A stretch of 64,000 bases of DNA from Heliopora coerulea (GCA_030142905.1 JASJOG010000104.1:397001-461000); one strand, 5' to 3'. Positions 49,701 through 60,418 are shown, counted from the stretch's first letter. Program-made: numbers and translations. Notes: generated by a model from the sequence alone, not told the origin.

Positions 49701-50201
49701 GAGTATGATATTATACCTCAGACAAATCTGTACTTCAAGGGAAAATCGGGTTTAAACTTGACGAAATTCTATGCTAATTAAGATCAGATATCCAAACTAT
49801 GTCTCGGTACTGATTTACTTTGTGTTTTGCTCATGAATTATTAATGAGTTTGAGATATAGATTTCTTAAAAGTGGTCTTGCCCCCCTAGAGCATCCTAAC
49901 ATTATTATAGTCCTACTTCATGACACCAACCTTGTGTAAATATTCAACCTGAGTATCAATAGTGTAATCAGCCTTTTCATCACATGGTTTTGATTCACCA
50001 TGACCAGGAACATCAACCACAACAACTTGAAAATGAGCAGGCAGCAAGCTAAAAAAGCCAGTCAACACCTCCTTCCTTCCACTAAACCCATGGACAACCA
50101 ACATCATTTCACTGGTACTTTTCCCTTTCCTTTCAAGGTAACATATTTCCACCTCATCACTGACTTTGAGAAAATGTTTTACAAATTCATCGCTTCCTTG
50201 C
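43639..50201 (-). CDS. ABHD6: ABHD6-like hydrolase, copy B (exon 1 not found)
   Basis: Exons in order: (exon 1 missing), 49931-50201, 46479-46800, 44537-44637, 43639-43794. Every phase equals that of copy A, and exon 4 is 101 bp in both. The triad is intact: Ser in GCSMGG, Asp in WGRQDK, His in SGHSV. Oxyanion motif VHGFSG, then DVPGHGES. The two proteins are clearly diverged, so the duplication is not recent. A membrane-anchor exon should lie upstream of 50201. The exon 2 frame also stays open upstream to 50341, with MILYFKLIVNIIFICFV from Met 50254, which could be an alternative start or chance. Sequence upstream is rich in transposon debris. Confidence 0.87.
44537..44637 (-). CDS. ABHD6: ABHD6-like B, exon 4 (catalytic Asp)
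   Basis: Acceptor TATCTACAG, donor GTAAGT. VFEDITRGENRYKLDSLLEK and IDVPLLCIWGRQDK. Confidence 0.92.
44876..44992. repeat. (AAAT)n/(AAAC) tandem repeat
   Basis: Four-base AAAT units with a C at regular intervals give a period of 16-20 bp; about 115 bp in intron 3 of ABHD6-like B. Confidence 0.9.
45330..45425. mobile_element. Small hairpin MITE, CTCAGGCTCAGCGAATA family
   Basis: CTCAGGCTCAGCGAATATTG against the complement of CTCAAGCTCGGTGAATATTA, around a short loop. A single arm recurs at about 29713. Confidence 0.55.
45605..45870. mobile_element. Hairpin MITE with telomere-like loop, second family
   Basis: Arms of about 60 bp: AACCACTGAGACCAGGTAAA ... TGGAAAATGAAGTA at left, the inverted counterpart at about 45795-45870. 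The loop holds GGTTAGGATTAGGCTTAG and ACTAGGATTAGGAT. Confidence 0.65.
46479..46800 (-). CDS. ABHD6: ABHD6-like B, exon 3 (nucleophile)
   Basis: Acceptor ATCAATTAG, donor GTGAGA. FVKAMGYGEKKFNLLGCSMG GHIAGVYAA, then the lid to PTQKK. Three residues shorter than the copy A exon. Confidence 0.92.
47623..47708. mobile_element. TTAA-bounded repeat, TTACTCTGGCTAATG family
   Basis: TTAAGGGGCAAGGACACACT ... ATGAGCCCTGGGTGTTAA with core TTTTACTCTGGCTAATGGCA. Confidence 0.65.
47726..47821. mobile_element. TTAA-bounded repeat, second tandem copy
   Basis: TTAACTCATTGAGGGTTCAC ... AGGGCATTAATGGATTAA with core TTTTACTTTGGCTAATGTCA. Placed 17 bp from the preceding copy. Confidence 0.6.
48455..48600. repeat. 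17-bp tandem repeat inside the transposon arm
   Basis: GCGGACACCTCTTTTAA repeated about eight times without visible change, an amplification of the terminal motif itself. Confidence 0.9.
48893..49168 (-). CDS. HIRAN-like domain ORF carried by the pogo-type element
   Basis: Starts MSFTFKIALERSS; features IIGHAPKLMVQLVKKFLKHP, VIIKGKRVNRG and GVELPCEFEFQG. This layout (xIGHxPxxxSxxFxxFLKHxG, V.GKR, LExPCxYxF) resembles a HIRAN-like module that I recall in many cnidarian and other invertebrate proteins. The first strand and part of the N-terminal segment are shortened. It could be an exon captured by the transposon or a transposon-borne ORF; function unknown. Confidence 0.5.
   Translation of the reverse strand: MSFTFKIALERSSRPRSFVHPNKVSDDMEIIGHAPKLMVQLVKKFLKHPTNSATVIIKGKRVNRGAAYGVELPCEFEFQGDSFSCNWLKDK
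49931..50201 (-). CDS. ABHD6: ABHD6-like B, exon 2
   Basis: Acceptor TTTTGTCAG, donor GTTGGT (less typical than in copy A). Encodes FLKVSDEVEICYLERKG, LVVHGFSGRKEVLTGF, VVVDVPGHGESKP and VEYLHK. Confidence 0.9.
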
Positions 50202-51029
50202 CTGACAAAACAAATAAATATTATATTGACAATAAGCTTGAAATATAAAATCATAATTTGTAATCCTCCCAAAGCATGAGAAGGCGCACCAAACTTGTGT
50301 TTCTGAAGTGCAAGACTAACACAAGCCTGAATACAACACAATTTATCTCCATTAAGACCAGAGCAATACTTAGTTTGCCTGGGACAAATTCAGCTGAGGG
50401 CATTCACTCAATCCTCTCTAATGAACCCCACTCCTTATATTATAATTGTATAATGGTAGTATTGGGTTTATAACTAAACAAGGTTCTTCTCTAATAATAA
50501 GTGTTTTTGTCCTTTTTGTTTTTTTATTACTCAAAATGTAACTGAAAATTTAAAACAGGTGCTTCCCACAGCTGCTGTCATCAATTAATGGTGGGAAGTT
50601 GAGAAACAGATTTAACATTTTGTTCTGCTTTGCAAAAAATTCAATCTACTCACAAAGACCAAAAAAGTTGAACATTTGTTTCTGAGAAGATTGCCAGATA
50701 AAATTTTGCACCAGGCTCAAGCACCCTACGGGGGCCCCCTTAATACAGCACTGATTAACCCTTTAAGAGATGGGCATCCTGTATATGACATCAAGAACAA
50801 AAAACCAAGTAAAACAACAAAGCGAAAACAATGAATTAACAATGAACAAAAGAATATGCATAATAATATGCATATTACAATATGCATATTATTAACTAAT
50901 ATGCAATAACTAATATGCATACGAGTAACGTAATCAATGTCTTGGCGGACATTAACCACACCCAAACGAGCTCCACCTGTTCTCATGAAGACTTCTTAGC
51001 AACTAGTAAACAAAAGAAAATAGACTGGC
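50202..51029. other. Upstream of ABHD6-like B exon 2
   Basis: Expected to hold the missing anchor exon, but I found no ATG-to-donor segment with the right phase and a membrane helix. A TTAA-type MITE starts at about 50757 and is followed by ATATGCATATTATTAATATG-like palindromic repeats (50863-50930). Confidence 0.4.
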
Positions 51030-51890
51030 GAGATTTGAACGTTACAGTCGTTCGTGGTTTAACGTTCTGAACCTGAAAGATAAAAGGGCTTCGCCCGGAG
51101 ATGGTCCTGAAGTCTTTCAAAACCCAGAGGTAGTATTTCGCTGGTACGCTACAAACATTGCGATGAGTGGAAGGACGTTATCTAAAAATCAGCCTAAACG
51201 AACGTCTATGGCGAACATCTCAAATGAAGAAACAATAGAAGTAGACGATGCCGCTAGTGGCCAAGACCAACCGCAACTTTTAATGGTCAACGACACAATC
51301 GAAATAGACCAGTCCCGTTGAGAACACAGTTTGGAATTTGAAATTGCAAACGGAACTTAAAGCGAATAAACTCTTCTTTGATAAAACCATAGCCGAATTG
51401 TCTGCTAAATGCGACTTAACTCAGTGTAGGTGCCAAATCACACTTGACAAGGTTTTAAAATAGTCGCTCACAGTGTTACTAGACTAAGATTGTCGATGAA
51501 GTGATTGACCATACAAATACTACATAACCCACTTGATATGTTCGCCATAAACGAAACGCGGCTTTGACGAGTTTGTTTAACGATGTATTTTTACTGGGTT
51601 GTACGATTGCAGGTAATTAACAAAGTGACCGAATGTGAGGAGGTATAGCCATCTTATTGAAGGACACTGTAAATTTTGCAGTTCTTGAAACCCTTACGAC
51701 TGAGATTATCAAGCCGACTCAAGAAATTGTTTCTTATTACAACAGCATATAGCAATGACCACGCGTCATCTCCATTATCTAAACTTCGCGTTTTCACCGG
51801 TTTTCAAAAACTTCTTTCTAAACTTGAGGATGAGAACAAAGAATGAATGATACTTGGTAACTTTAACTGTAATCTAAAAGCACATAAAGC
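51030..51890 (+). pseudogene. LINE AP-endonuclease remnant
   Basis: In shifting frames: DMFAINETRL (51534-51563), GGIAILLKDT (about 51637-51666), then ILGNFNCNLKAHK (about 51848-51888). These are the conserved steps of an apurinic endonuclease domain of a non-LTR retrotransposon, with stops and frameshifts between. The RT part is absent. Confidence 0.6.
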
Positions 51891-53210
51891 TCGTTTACTT
51901 ACTTCGACTCTCCCATTTCTTCGCGATAAAGGCCACAATATGCTCCGCGTAGTTGAATGAAACGGTTGTGATGGACTTCGGGAATGATCGCCTCTTTATA
52001 ATCCTAGGCGTTGCCACATGGCGAGGAGACTGGCAACCGGAAACTCGTACAATATAATATCCATTTGTCCATTTCACTAGGGCTCCCCTCGAAGAGTAAA
52101 ATCGTCCACCGTTAGCCAGAGTAAAATTAATAAGTTGCAAAATGGTGACAGTGCTGTTATCATAAAGGGATAAATGAGGAGTTTTTCAAACTAACTACAC
52201 GTATTAAAACAACCTCATTTTATCCAAGAAAACTACATTGTACATGGAAATACTCAATACCACGAAGAGAGTACCGCTGTGGGGAGAAATGCCGTATAGT
52301 GTAACGATGCCCGCACGAGCTCACCGAACACTTACGGCTGAACTTCCGTGGCAGTGGCGTAATTTTAACATTTCTTGTGGAGGGACCTTGAGAGGCCCTC
52401 AGCAAATTTCGGATGGCCAACATCAAGTATAGATTTTAGGGAGTGCCTTTGAAACACTCAAATATGTCATGTTGCACACCTGCAATAGCGGAAATGACCG
52501 ACTTTAAAGAGGTTGAGGGTTACATTACTCAACAGTTAGGGTGCCCTGGTACATTTTTAGGGAGGCCAGGCCACCCCGGTAGTAACGCAATGCTACAACA
52601 CAGTTTCGCCACCGAAAAGATGAATAGCATCAATTCTGAAACTGTTCTAAATACACGAATATCATATTTCTGGTGGAGACTCGGAAAATGATTAGGGTTG
52701 GGATTCATCATCATCATACTTCATTTAGACACGGTGAAATCTTCAGTACATGAATACGGATATAATATAACATAAAAGACATTATAAATGAAAATATAAA
52801 AGTGTTAATTATCATAAGAATAACACTACAAAAACTATAAAATCGGGTATCCAGAGTCGTTACAAGGTCGAACTATGCAGCGAGTGCCAGTTTTCTCTTT
52901 TCTCAGTTTTCTCGGATAGGCTGCGCTGGGACAACCTTGTTGCTCGCCAAAAAACTCAAAGCAATCTTAATGTTTAAAACTAGTAAGAAGGGTTAGGATT
53001 GGAATCGGAATTACGGTTAAGTCCACCCCGGTTATGGTTAACCTTCATCTCACCCCGTCACATATTTTGAGGAAAATGTCCCGCCTTCCGCCTCCGACTC
53101 CCCACCCCTCTAAGAGCCGCACTTATGTTACCTCAGGAACAACCTATCCGGTCCTATCGCGTGTTAGAGCCTCGATTTCCCTCAAACAGATATTCATCTT
53201 TTGCCACTCT
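51891..53210. other. Intergenic repeat debris
   Basis: A TTAA-type fragment with AGTAAAATCGTCCACCGTTA (about 52090-52140), a CAGTGGCGTAATTTTA hAT-type end (52354) without a matching right end, and TTAGGG-like words at 52690 and 52985-53035. No gene seen. Confidence 0.4.
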
Positions 53211-53283
53211 GACCCTAATCCTAACCCTAACCCTAATCCAAACTCTAACCCTAATCCAAACTCTAACCCTAATCTTAGCCTTA
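53211..53283. repeat. Interstitial telomere-like array (CCCTAA)n, degenerate
   Basis: CCCTAATCCTAACCCTAACC then CCTAATCCAAACTCTAA units, about twelve hexamers with variants. The motif is the animal TTAGGG telomere sequence. Confidence 0.85.
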
Positions 53284-55140
53284 ATACTATAGTAAATTTC
53301 CCTTAGAAAGATGATATTCATCTATTTGAACACATTCTCAGAATTGATGATATTCATTCTTTTCCGTGCTGAGGTTATGTTGGATGTCACGTGACTTCCG
53401 ACGGTGCTTTAAGTCCTCAAGTGTGAGATCTGGTTGATTGTGTTGGTCGTCTACGGACGAACTGCCACTGATTGAGCAAACAAGACCGAAAAACTCATAA
53501 AAGAACAGTCTTCCTCTTGAAATGTCAATAAATTGTTCGTGACCTTCATAAATACTTCCATTTATCCTGACATACCGAAATCCTCAAATCGAGAATTTTT
53601 CAAGTATTCAAACACACAAGTAGCCCAACCTCAGTTGCAAGATCAGTATTACTGCTGGCCTCATGGCTCGCAGCAAATATTCTCGTCAGATATTTAAGCC
53701 TCTCGTTAATCCATAGTTAGAACTGCAAGTTAGTCAGTTCTTGCTGTTTTACCTTCGGCAAATAAAACTGGTCAAATTGATTGAAAAATTGCCTCGGTAT
53801 GAAAAACCAGCCCATGCATCTCTAATTTGGAGATTTTCGTAAAAAATACTGCCAGTGGTTTGAGTTCAATTTCTTTTCAATTTTCTTGTCCAACAACACA
53901 TCAAGTGATCGTGATCATAATGTAGATGGCCATGATCAATGGTGATTTTAATAATTAAGATAATGATAAATCGATGATGATGACAATGACGATATTGATA
54001 ATAATAATGATCATGGTAATACATATGATTATAACAATAGGATAGTAAATTAGGACGTTATAAATCTTCATAGTTCACATCTCAAAGAACCCTGCGCCCA
54101 CGTTCATAATCAATACCTTCAGCAAGCCAAAGAAATGCACCATTTTAAAGTTATATCCATGGAAGGAGAAAATTTGTAAATCAAACTTTTTACTGTATAA
54201 CCCATCATACAAATACAGAATAATTTATCATAACAAGTCATATAAATTACAAGCAGAACAATTCATACGATAATGAGTGAAGAAGCCTGACACGGCAAGC
54301 CAATAACACACGAAACACTTCACGAATATGTACAATATGACAGCATTTTAGCAGTCATGTAATTTACAGATTTGAAAGTAGAATTTGCACAGGAAATACC
54401 TCGGAGTTAACAAACTTGATGCTACTGAAACTATTACCCGCTGACAGTTTCAAAAAAGAAAAAAATAAAGACTCCGAAAACGATCATCTTGAAAACCTAA
54501 GAGCCGAGTTAAGTATACAACAGTTGACAATAGTTTTCGTTTATCCTACTTGTTTAGGTATTACCAAAGCTTGTTAATATTGCTTGTCAATTTTTTTTTC
54601 ACTAACACACAAATATTTCCTTTCACACCATTCGTTTGAACACGAGCAATTCTTCCCAAAATTCGTCGTTGTTTCATTGACGAAATGAAACTGGATATCA
54701 CGGAATTTTGATTCGGAAAAGTTGCCTTTGTATTACATGAAGATTTACAGTTATTTTCGAACACAGATATCAGGAGATACGTAAGTTTCATTGGTACTTG
54801 GACAAATAAAGTGGCCCATCCTTTGTATTACTCTGTCTTTTCTTTGGTGCCAAACACACAGCATTCCCATAAATATTAAAGACAATCTCTCAACGAAATG
54901 TGGTCATTTTTAGATTAAAGTTAACCTACACGAGAGATGATTTGGATCTTTAACTCTTTCCCTAGCGGAGGTCTCTGCTTGACGAGTAAAATCGTCGGAC
55001 ACGAGCCAGAGTAAAGTGTTCAAGTCTAGGGTGGCGGAACCGGGGGAGAGTCAGTAGGGGCATTCGCTCCCTCAAAACCTAAATAACTCAATATATGTAG
55101 GAAATGTGGGAGCTTGGAGGTATCTTGAGATGATAGATGG
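53284..55140. other. Intergenic, no gene seen
   Basis: AT-rich DNA with a TTAA-type repeat at about 54951-55030 (TTAACTCTTTCCCTAGCGGA ... AGTAAAATCGTCGG). A minus frame at 54561-54791 has no domain. Confidence 0.4.
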
Positions 55141-55270
55141 AAGGTCGTTAAACTCTATCCTCAGAAAAACAATTTCTGAGCCCCAGACGGGGATCGAACC
55201 CGCAACCTTCTGATGACCGGTGAGACGCTCTAACCATTGACCTACCAAAGTGAGCTAAGGTGCAAGTTCG
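55141..55270 (-). repeat. tRNA-derived SINE, minus strand
   Basis: Minus strand: TAGCTCA-like D arm (mutated), CTCACCGGTCATCAGAAGG, GCGGGTTCGATCCCCGTCTG GGGCTCAGAAATTG, then TTTTTCTGAG. Same family as 18694-18766. Confidence 0.7.
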
Positions 55271-55794
55271 ACATATATGTGCGACTTAAGGGGCAGCCAC
55301 TATATATTTTAATAATCATATATTACCATGATGACCTCCGTTTCTGTTGTTCTCAAAGGGAGATTTAATCCTTAAATTCCCTCATCAGCATACATATTAT
55401 TACTAATTTTCCATGAAAAGAGGGAAACTTTCTGATTTTCCCTCATTAACATGCATGACCGAACGTCAAATAATGCTTTTAAATTTAAGCATTGAACAAC
55501 TCATTTAATACAAGTACTGGTACCTACCATGAACAATACTAACATCCCAAAAAGAGCTTCAAACAATACCAAGTAAATTTCGTCGGTCATCATGGTATTA
55601 CGAACTAATACCATGACACGTAGGGAAATGAGTGATTAAATGTCTCCTCAAGCCTTGGGAGGTTTGTGAAAGTCCCTCAGGTAACGCCCTTAGCACTTCC
55701 CCAAACCTCCTCGGCTTTCGGGGACATTCAATCACTAACTTCCCTCATGTCATGATATTATTTATAATTAATGTGATGGATGTCGTACATGTGC

Positions 55795-55905
55795 CAGAAG
55801 CTCAATGGTTTGAGCTTCTCACCGGTCATCAGAAGGTTGCGGGTTCGATCCCCATTTGCGGCTCAGAAATTGTTTTTCTGAGCTTAGAACTTGTCGAACG
55901 TTCAT
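55795..55905 (+). repeat. tRNA-derived SINE, plus strand
   Basis: GAAGCTCAATGGTTTGAGC, CTTCTCACCGGTCATCAGAA and GCGGGTTCGATCCCC, then GCTCAGAAATTGTTTTTCTG AG. Together with the minus copy at 55141 it brackets 530 bp in inverted arrangement. Confidence 0.7.
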
Positions 55906-56007
55906 CTATCATCATCTATCAAATAGCTGTTTGATATTGAGTTTTCTAGGAAACATTACTGATGTTATTTAAGTTAAAAGTAACGTTTCACTGTTCATCG
56001 ATGATTT

Positions 56008-57926
56008 TTATTCTTTTCTTGCTTTCATTCTCTTCGAAAGACTGGATTTTACGTCTTTGGTTAACTGCTGTTCTTGTTTACTGATCTTTGTTTCTTCAAG
56101 AGACGACTTGTTCCCAACTTCTTCTATCCTGGCCTTCTTCCCTCGACATTGCCTTTTCTCGATCTTTCGCTTAACGCCTTGTGTTGTCTCGCATGAACTT
56201 TCCGCCTCTTTCTGTTTCTTCAGCAACGCTCCTCTTGTTTTGTCGTGCCATTCTGCTTCGATCTTTTTCTCGTTTTTAGCTGGGCTACTTCGAGGACCTC
56301 CCACGACTCTTCTCTTTCTTAACTTTTTATCACTGTCTTTGACTGCGTTATTTTCTGTCGAAGCAGATTTTGGGCTTGTGGATTTAACCTTCTTTTCAGA
56401 GTTAACTTTTCCATTTTCTTTTATTTTACTTTGTTTGGCTACGTCGTTCGCTTTGTGCCATTCTAAAATCTTTTCTGTCTCCGTTTCATTATGATTCCCC
56501 AAGTCTTCTTCATTCCTAACCTTAGCCTCACAATTTTCAGCTGATGAAAAACTGCTCTGACCTTCAGATCCAACCGTTTTGGTCTCCTTCGCCAAAATCG
56601 TACACCTGTTATCTTTCTCTTCTCTTTCCCTGTCATCTGAATAATGGATCTGGAGTTCGTACTTACTTTCGGATTGAATATCCTCCACTGCGCATGAAAT
56701 CCCTTTAGTTTCTTCACTGAGGAACTCTTTTCTGACTTCTTCTTTGTCGCCCACTTTATTGTTTGGTGTGATGCCACCAGATTCAGTTTCTTCATATAAG
56801 TTTCCTACTTGACGTGCGCACTCAGTATTTCCCTTATATATCTCACTGCCAACCACTTGAATGGTTTTCTCGTTAGCCAAAGGTAACCTTGGTGTTCTTT
56901 CATTAAACACCATTTCGATTTCCTCTGAAGCGCCAGAGTTCTGCCCCAGTTCCTCTGTTTTCGCCTGGTTTTCAACATCCTTCAAAAATGCTCCTGGTTG
57001 TTGACTTGATCCCGACATTTTGTCTTCCTCCTTACTAATCTCAGTTACAACGCCGCGGTCCTCCGGGTCGATTTCTTCCACTTGAGAAACTCGAACAGCG
57101 TTCAGTTCAAAACTTTCATCGCCATCTGTAGCCGTCCCAATCGTTACTACTGACTCAACCACATCGTCCTCACCAACTGCGACCTCATTTTGATGATCTT
57201 TATTAAATACTCCAAGTGTTGCTAATGAATCCCGTGGTCTCACTTCTTCACTATCTTTCTTAATGATTTCTTGCAACGAGGTGCTTTCATTATTACCTGG
57301 GGACGTTTCCGCTGGCTGTACTCTCTCAACGTTACGATCGTAGTCGGGTAATGTACCTTCAGTTTCAACACAGTCCCTTGGTGCACCAGTTGAATCCATT
57401 GATTCAATGTTACCATAATTGCAGTCTGTTGTACTCTCGCCATCACCGTATCCACGAGTATCCCTCGGTGTACCGCTGTTATCCAAATTCTCATTGCTGC
57501 TATTGTTCTTACTATATCCATTCTCTGGTTCGGCATTCTTATAGTCATTCTTTGGCGCACAGACGAGATTCTCATCAGGTACATTAACATGATCTTTCTC
57601 TCGTTGTCTCGCCTGATCCTTAAATATCCTGGGACACCCCTCATCTGTATGATCCTCGACGCGCTCTCCGCCAACCACACCATCCATGACTTCGTTTGGT
57701 ATGTCATCAACTTTTCCTTTCCGATCAGTTTTATGCTGGGGTGTTCCATCCTTAAAAAGACACTTTCGACAAACCCTCAGTACTTCTGTGTCATTGCTGA
57801 ACAAGTGCTGGAGTTTTGGCGGCGACAATGATTGGTTTATACAACGATAGGATTTCACGACATTAGTTTTACACGAAACACACACCACTGGGCGATGAGA
57901 GCTGGCGCGGGACCGTTTGTTTTTAC
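56008..57926 (-). CDS. Unrecognised gene, last exon, second copy of a Cys motif
   Basis: Acceptor TATTTTCAG, phase 1 in, open for 639 codons to TAA at 56008. Near its start: VVCVSCKTNVVKSYRCINQS and, 23 residues after the third Cys, VCRKCL. The spacing C-x2-C-x9-C-x23-C-x2-C, with YxC and HLF inside, equals that of the preceding exon. The rest is low-complexity, rich in Glu, Ser, Asn and Lys, becoming strongly basic in the last 120 residues (KLRKRRVVGGPRSSPAKNEK). That suggests a disordered nuclear protein. AATAAA overlaps the stop on the minus strand. I do not recognise the family. Confidence 0.82.
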
Positions 57927-58414
57927 CTGAAAATAAACTGAATATTATTAATCTTTATTTATACAGGATTTAGGCCCATTCAGTACTAAAATACTGTAAT
58001 CACTTGGGGTCTTGTTATTAAAAAACTGATAAAAAGATATAAAAACTATAAATATTCCAAATTACATAACATGATTTTTTAAAAGATGCTTAAAAAGAAT
58101 AACAGATTTAACACACTTTATCTCAGCTGGCCATTGATAATATAAAAGAGCCCCTTGAAAATAAAAACCCTTCCTAGCTGATTCCAATTTGACTTTAGGC
58201 AATCTAAGATTAATTCCTTGGTTTCTAGTGTCCTAATTGTGGACTAATGAAGTAAAATAGCTAGCTACAGGATCACATATCAAATTGTTAATAGATTTAA
58301 AAACAAGAATCATTGCATTGAATTTCCTCATATTTACAACAGGTGGCAACATTAAATCAGTGATTGAATCTTGATGTATATTTGTGCCACGTAAAATGAC
58401 CTTGTTAGCACGAC

Positions 58415-58585
58415 CAGTAGCGTAACGGAATTACTGGGGGCCTTTAGGAAATTTTCGTTCTGGGCCCCCCGTCACCTCCTTAGTATAAACATGTATTTCA
58501 AGACTTTAATCTCAATTGTTTTTACAGAATCATTGGGGGCCCTTAGGAGTTGCTCTAAACCTGACCATAGTCCGTTACGCCACTG
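58415..58585. mobile_element. hAT-type MITE, 171 bp, TSD AGCACGAC
   Basis: CAGTAGCGTAACGGAATTAC at the left and the complement of CAGTGGCGTAACGGACTATG at the right; AGCACGAC at 58407-58414 and 58586-58593. Confidence 0.88.
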
Positions 58586-58664
58586 AGCACGACTTTCTAG
58601 GTATTTTCATTAGATAAAGAAATAGGATAAGGCGTAGGTAGTGTTAAATAAAGTAAAAAGTTCA

Positions 58665-58890
58665 AAGGTTGTGAACTGCCGTTAGTGATCGCAAACAATT
58701 CCAACGTTTCGAGCAAAGGCCCTTCGATAGAGAAAGAAACGCGTGCTCACAACATAGGATACTACGTACACAGGTGTTATTAATGAGGTGTTCTGAGCAC
58801 ATGTTTCTTTCTCTGACGAAGGGCCTGTGCTCAAAATCTTGAAACTCTTTGCGATCAGCCGTCATGGCAGTTAGCAACCTTTGAACTTTT
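58665..58890. repeat. Inverted repeat with hammerhead-like sequence
   Basis: GAGCAAAGGCCCTTCGATAG AGAAAGAAAC at about 58710 and its counterpart TTTCTTTCTCTGACGAAGGG at about 58805, with outer arms AGGTTGTGAACTGCCGTTAG ... and ...TTAGCAACCTTTGAAC. A diverged single arm also occurs at 37410-37445. Confidence 0.6.
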
Positions 58891-59326
58891 TTCCTCACTT
58901 TCATTGGACACTAATGAACCGTTCGCAAGTGAAAGACTTCATTTTAGTTAGCATAGATACTTTTAATTATAAGTTATGATAATTTCCAAGGGCGGCGGAA
59001 TAGGGGGTGCTATAGAACACCCAATATTTCAGGCCCAGAAATACAAAATTATTCTTCTCTTTAACTGCTATATATTATAGATTAAGAAGTTGTAAGGCAT
59101 CTTTTGAGAACTGTAAAAGTGAAGGTAACCTTTAGAAAAGTTAAATTTTTTAATTACATTACTACATCTAAAAATATGCCGTGCATTTCTTTATTTAAAG
59201 CTCAGGAATTATGGTCGTAGGTCAGCGGAATGCACCCCCTGTCCTACTTGCTCTTAAAGATTTCCTCCCCTCACTACAAATCATCTTCCATCGCCATTGA
59301 TTATTTCTGTATGACAACTTGCTTAC

Positions 59327-60418
59327 CTCCTGTGGTCTCCTCATCTCCTTTCAGCTTTGTCTTCGCTTCCTTGTTCTCCTCAACCTTCTTACTTACCAAC
59401 TTGACCGGTTGGATCTGCAGTAATACAGACGCTTGACCAGAAACGGAATTCTGGGTAGACACAACAATTGCTGGTATGGCTTGTGCCTCGTTGCCACTAG
59501 ATTTTCCACAATTTTGCGCCGCGTCTGTCGTTCTTGTTTCAAGGAGGCTCCCGAGTGCCAAAGATGAAGCTATGGTTTGAGAGGGTGTTGGATTTGCACC
59601 CAAGGAAGCACAGGATGGAGCCGATATTAATCGAAAACCACATTCTTCCTGTTTTGTAATTGGTCTGACAATTGGTTGAACAACGTTTGGTGGTGGCGTG
59701 ACAGTGGATGACCCATGGTTCACCATCACTGGGGCCCAGCGACCAGTTATCACTTGGTTAGTTCCAGTTTTCTCACACGTTCTTTCGGAAACTAAACTCG
59801 TCTCAATCTGGTTTGCCGATGGTGTCTCCGGGTTCTTTGACGAGGCGTGCTGTTGAGAGAACGGTGTCTTATTCTGAACAGTTGGTGTACCAACTTCCTG
59901 GCTGTAATTGGCTTTGAGGTTTTTCGCCAACTTTTTAATATACTCCATCGCTTCACCTTTGGCCGACTCATTCAGAACTATTTTTGAAGGGGAAGTAAAT
60001 GTTGCGTTGGTAGCGACATTAGCTGCGTTCAGTTTCCTATGAATGGCGTCAAGTGTGGCAGTAGATACAGGTTTGTCGTTGCTCGTCTCTGTTTTCATAA
60101 TCGGGGTGTCTCTGTTGGCGATGTGGTCGACTACGTTCTCAATCTTCCGGGAATCATTTCCCGGGATTTTCCCGCCAGATTTTCGCCCAGTCTTCTTATT
60201 GTCCTCTCCACTTCCTGACTGTTTTTTGTAAGGTAAACACCGTCGGCAGATTTTGATACGATTCATTCCGGGCGTGAAAAGATGCATGAGCCTTTCAGGC
60301 GCCGATTCCCTTCTGAAGCAGCCATACGACTTTTGTACGTGTTTACCACACATGGTGCACATGACACCCACACTCCGGCCCCAGTTGGAACGTATCTTGG
60401 GGTTTGAAGGATCAACGT
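59327..60418 (-). CDS. Unrecognised gene, internal exon, first copy of a Cys motif
   Basis: Acceptor CTCTTCACAG, donor GTAAGC; 1092 bp open throughout, phases agreeing with the exon at 56008-57926. It begins VDPSNPKIRSNWGRSVGVMC and continues with CTMCGKHVQKSYGC, MHLF and ICRRCLPYKK. Five cysteines and a central His keep the spacing C-x2-C-x9-C-x11-H-x11-C-x2-C, which would suit a zinc site. The remainder is Ser/Thr/Pro/Gln-rich and low in structure. The exon enters in phase 1, so at least one 5' exon lies to the right; I found none before the window end. Confidence 0.82.

Larger units (their letters stand above)
57927..59326. other. Intron of the Cys-motif gene
   Basis: Contains a hAT-type MITE (58415-58585) and an inverted pair with AAAGGCCCTTCG motifs (about 58665-58890). 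No other exon seen. Confidence 0.6.

Noticed and set aside
55541..55610. Candidate anchor exon for ABHD6-like B (MMTDEIYLVLFEALFGMLVL)
   Set aside because: Hydrophobic and followed by GTAGGT, but the phase is 0 instead of 2, and the stretch belongs to a local inverted repeat.
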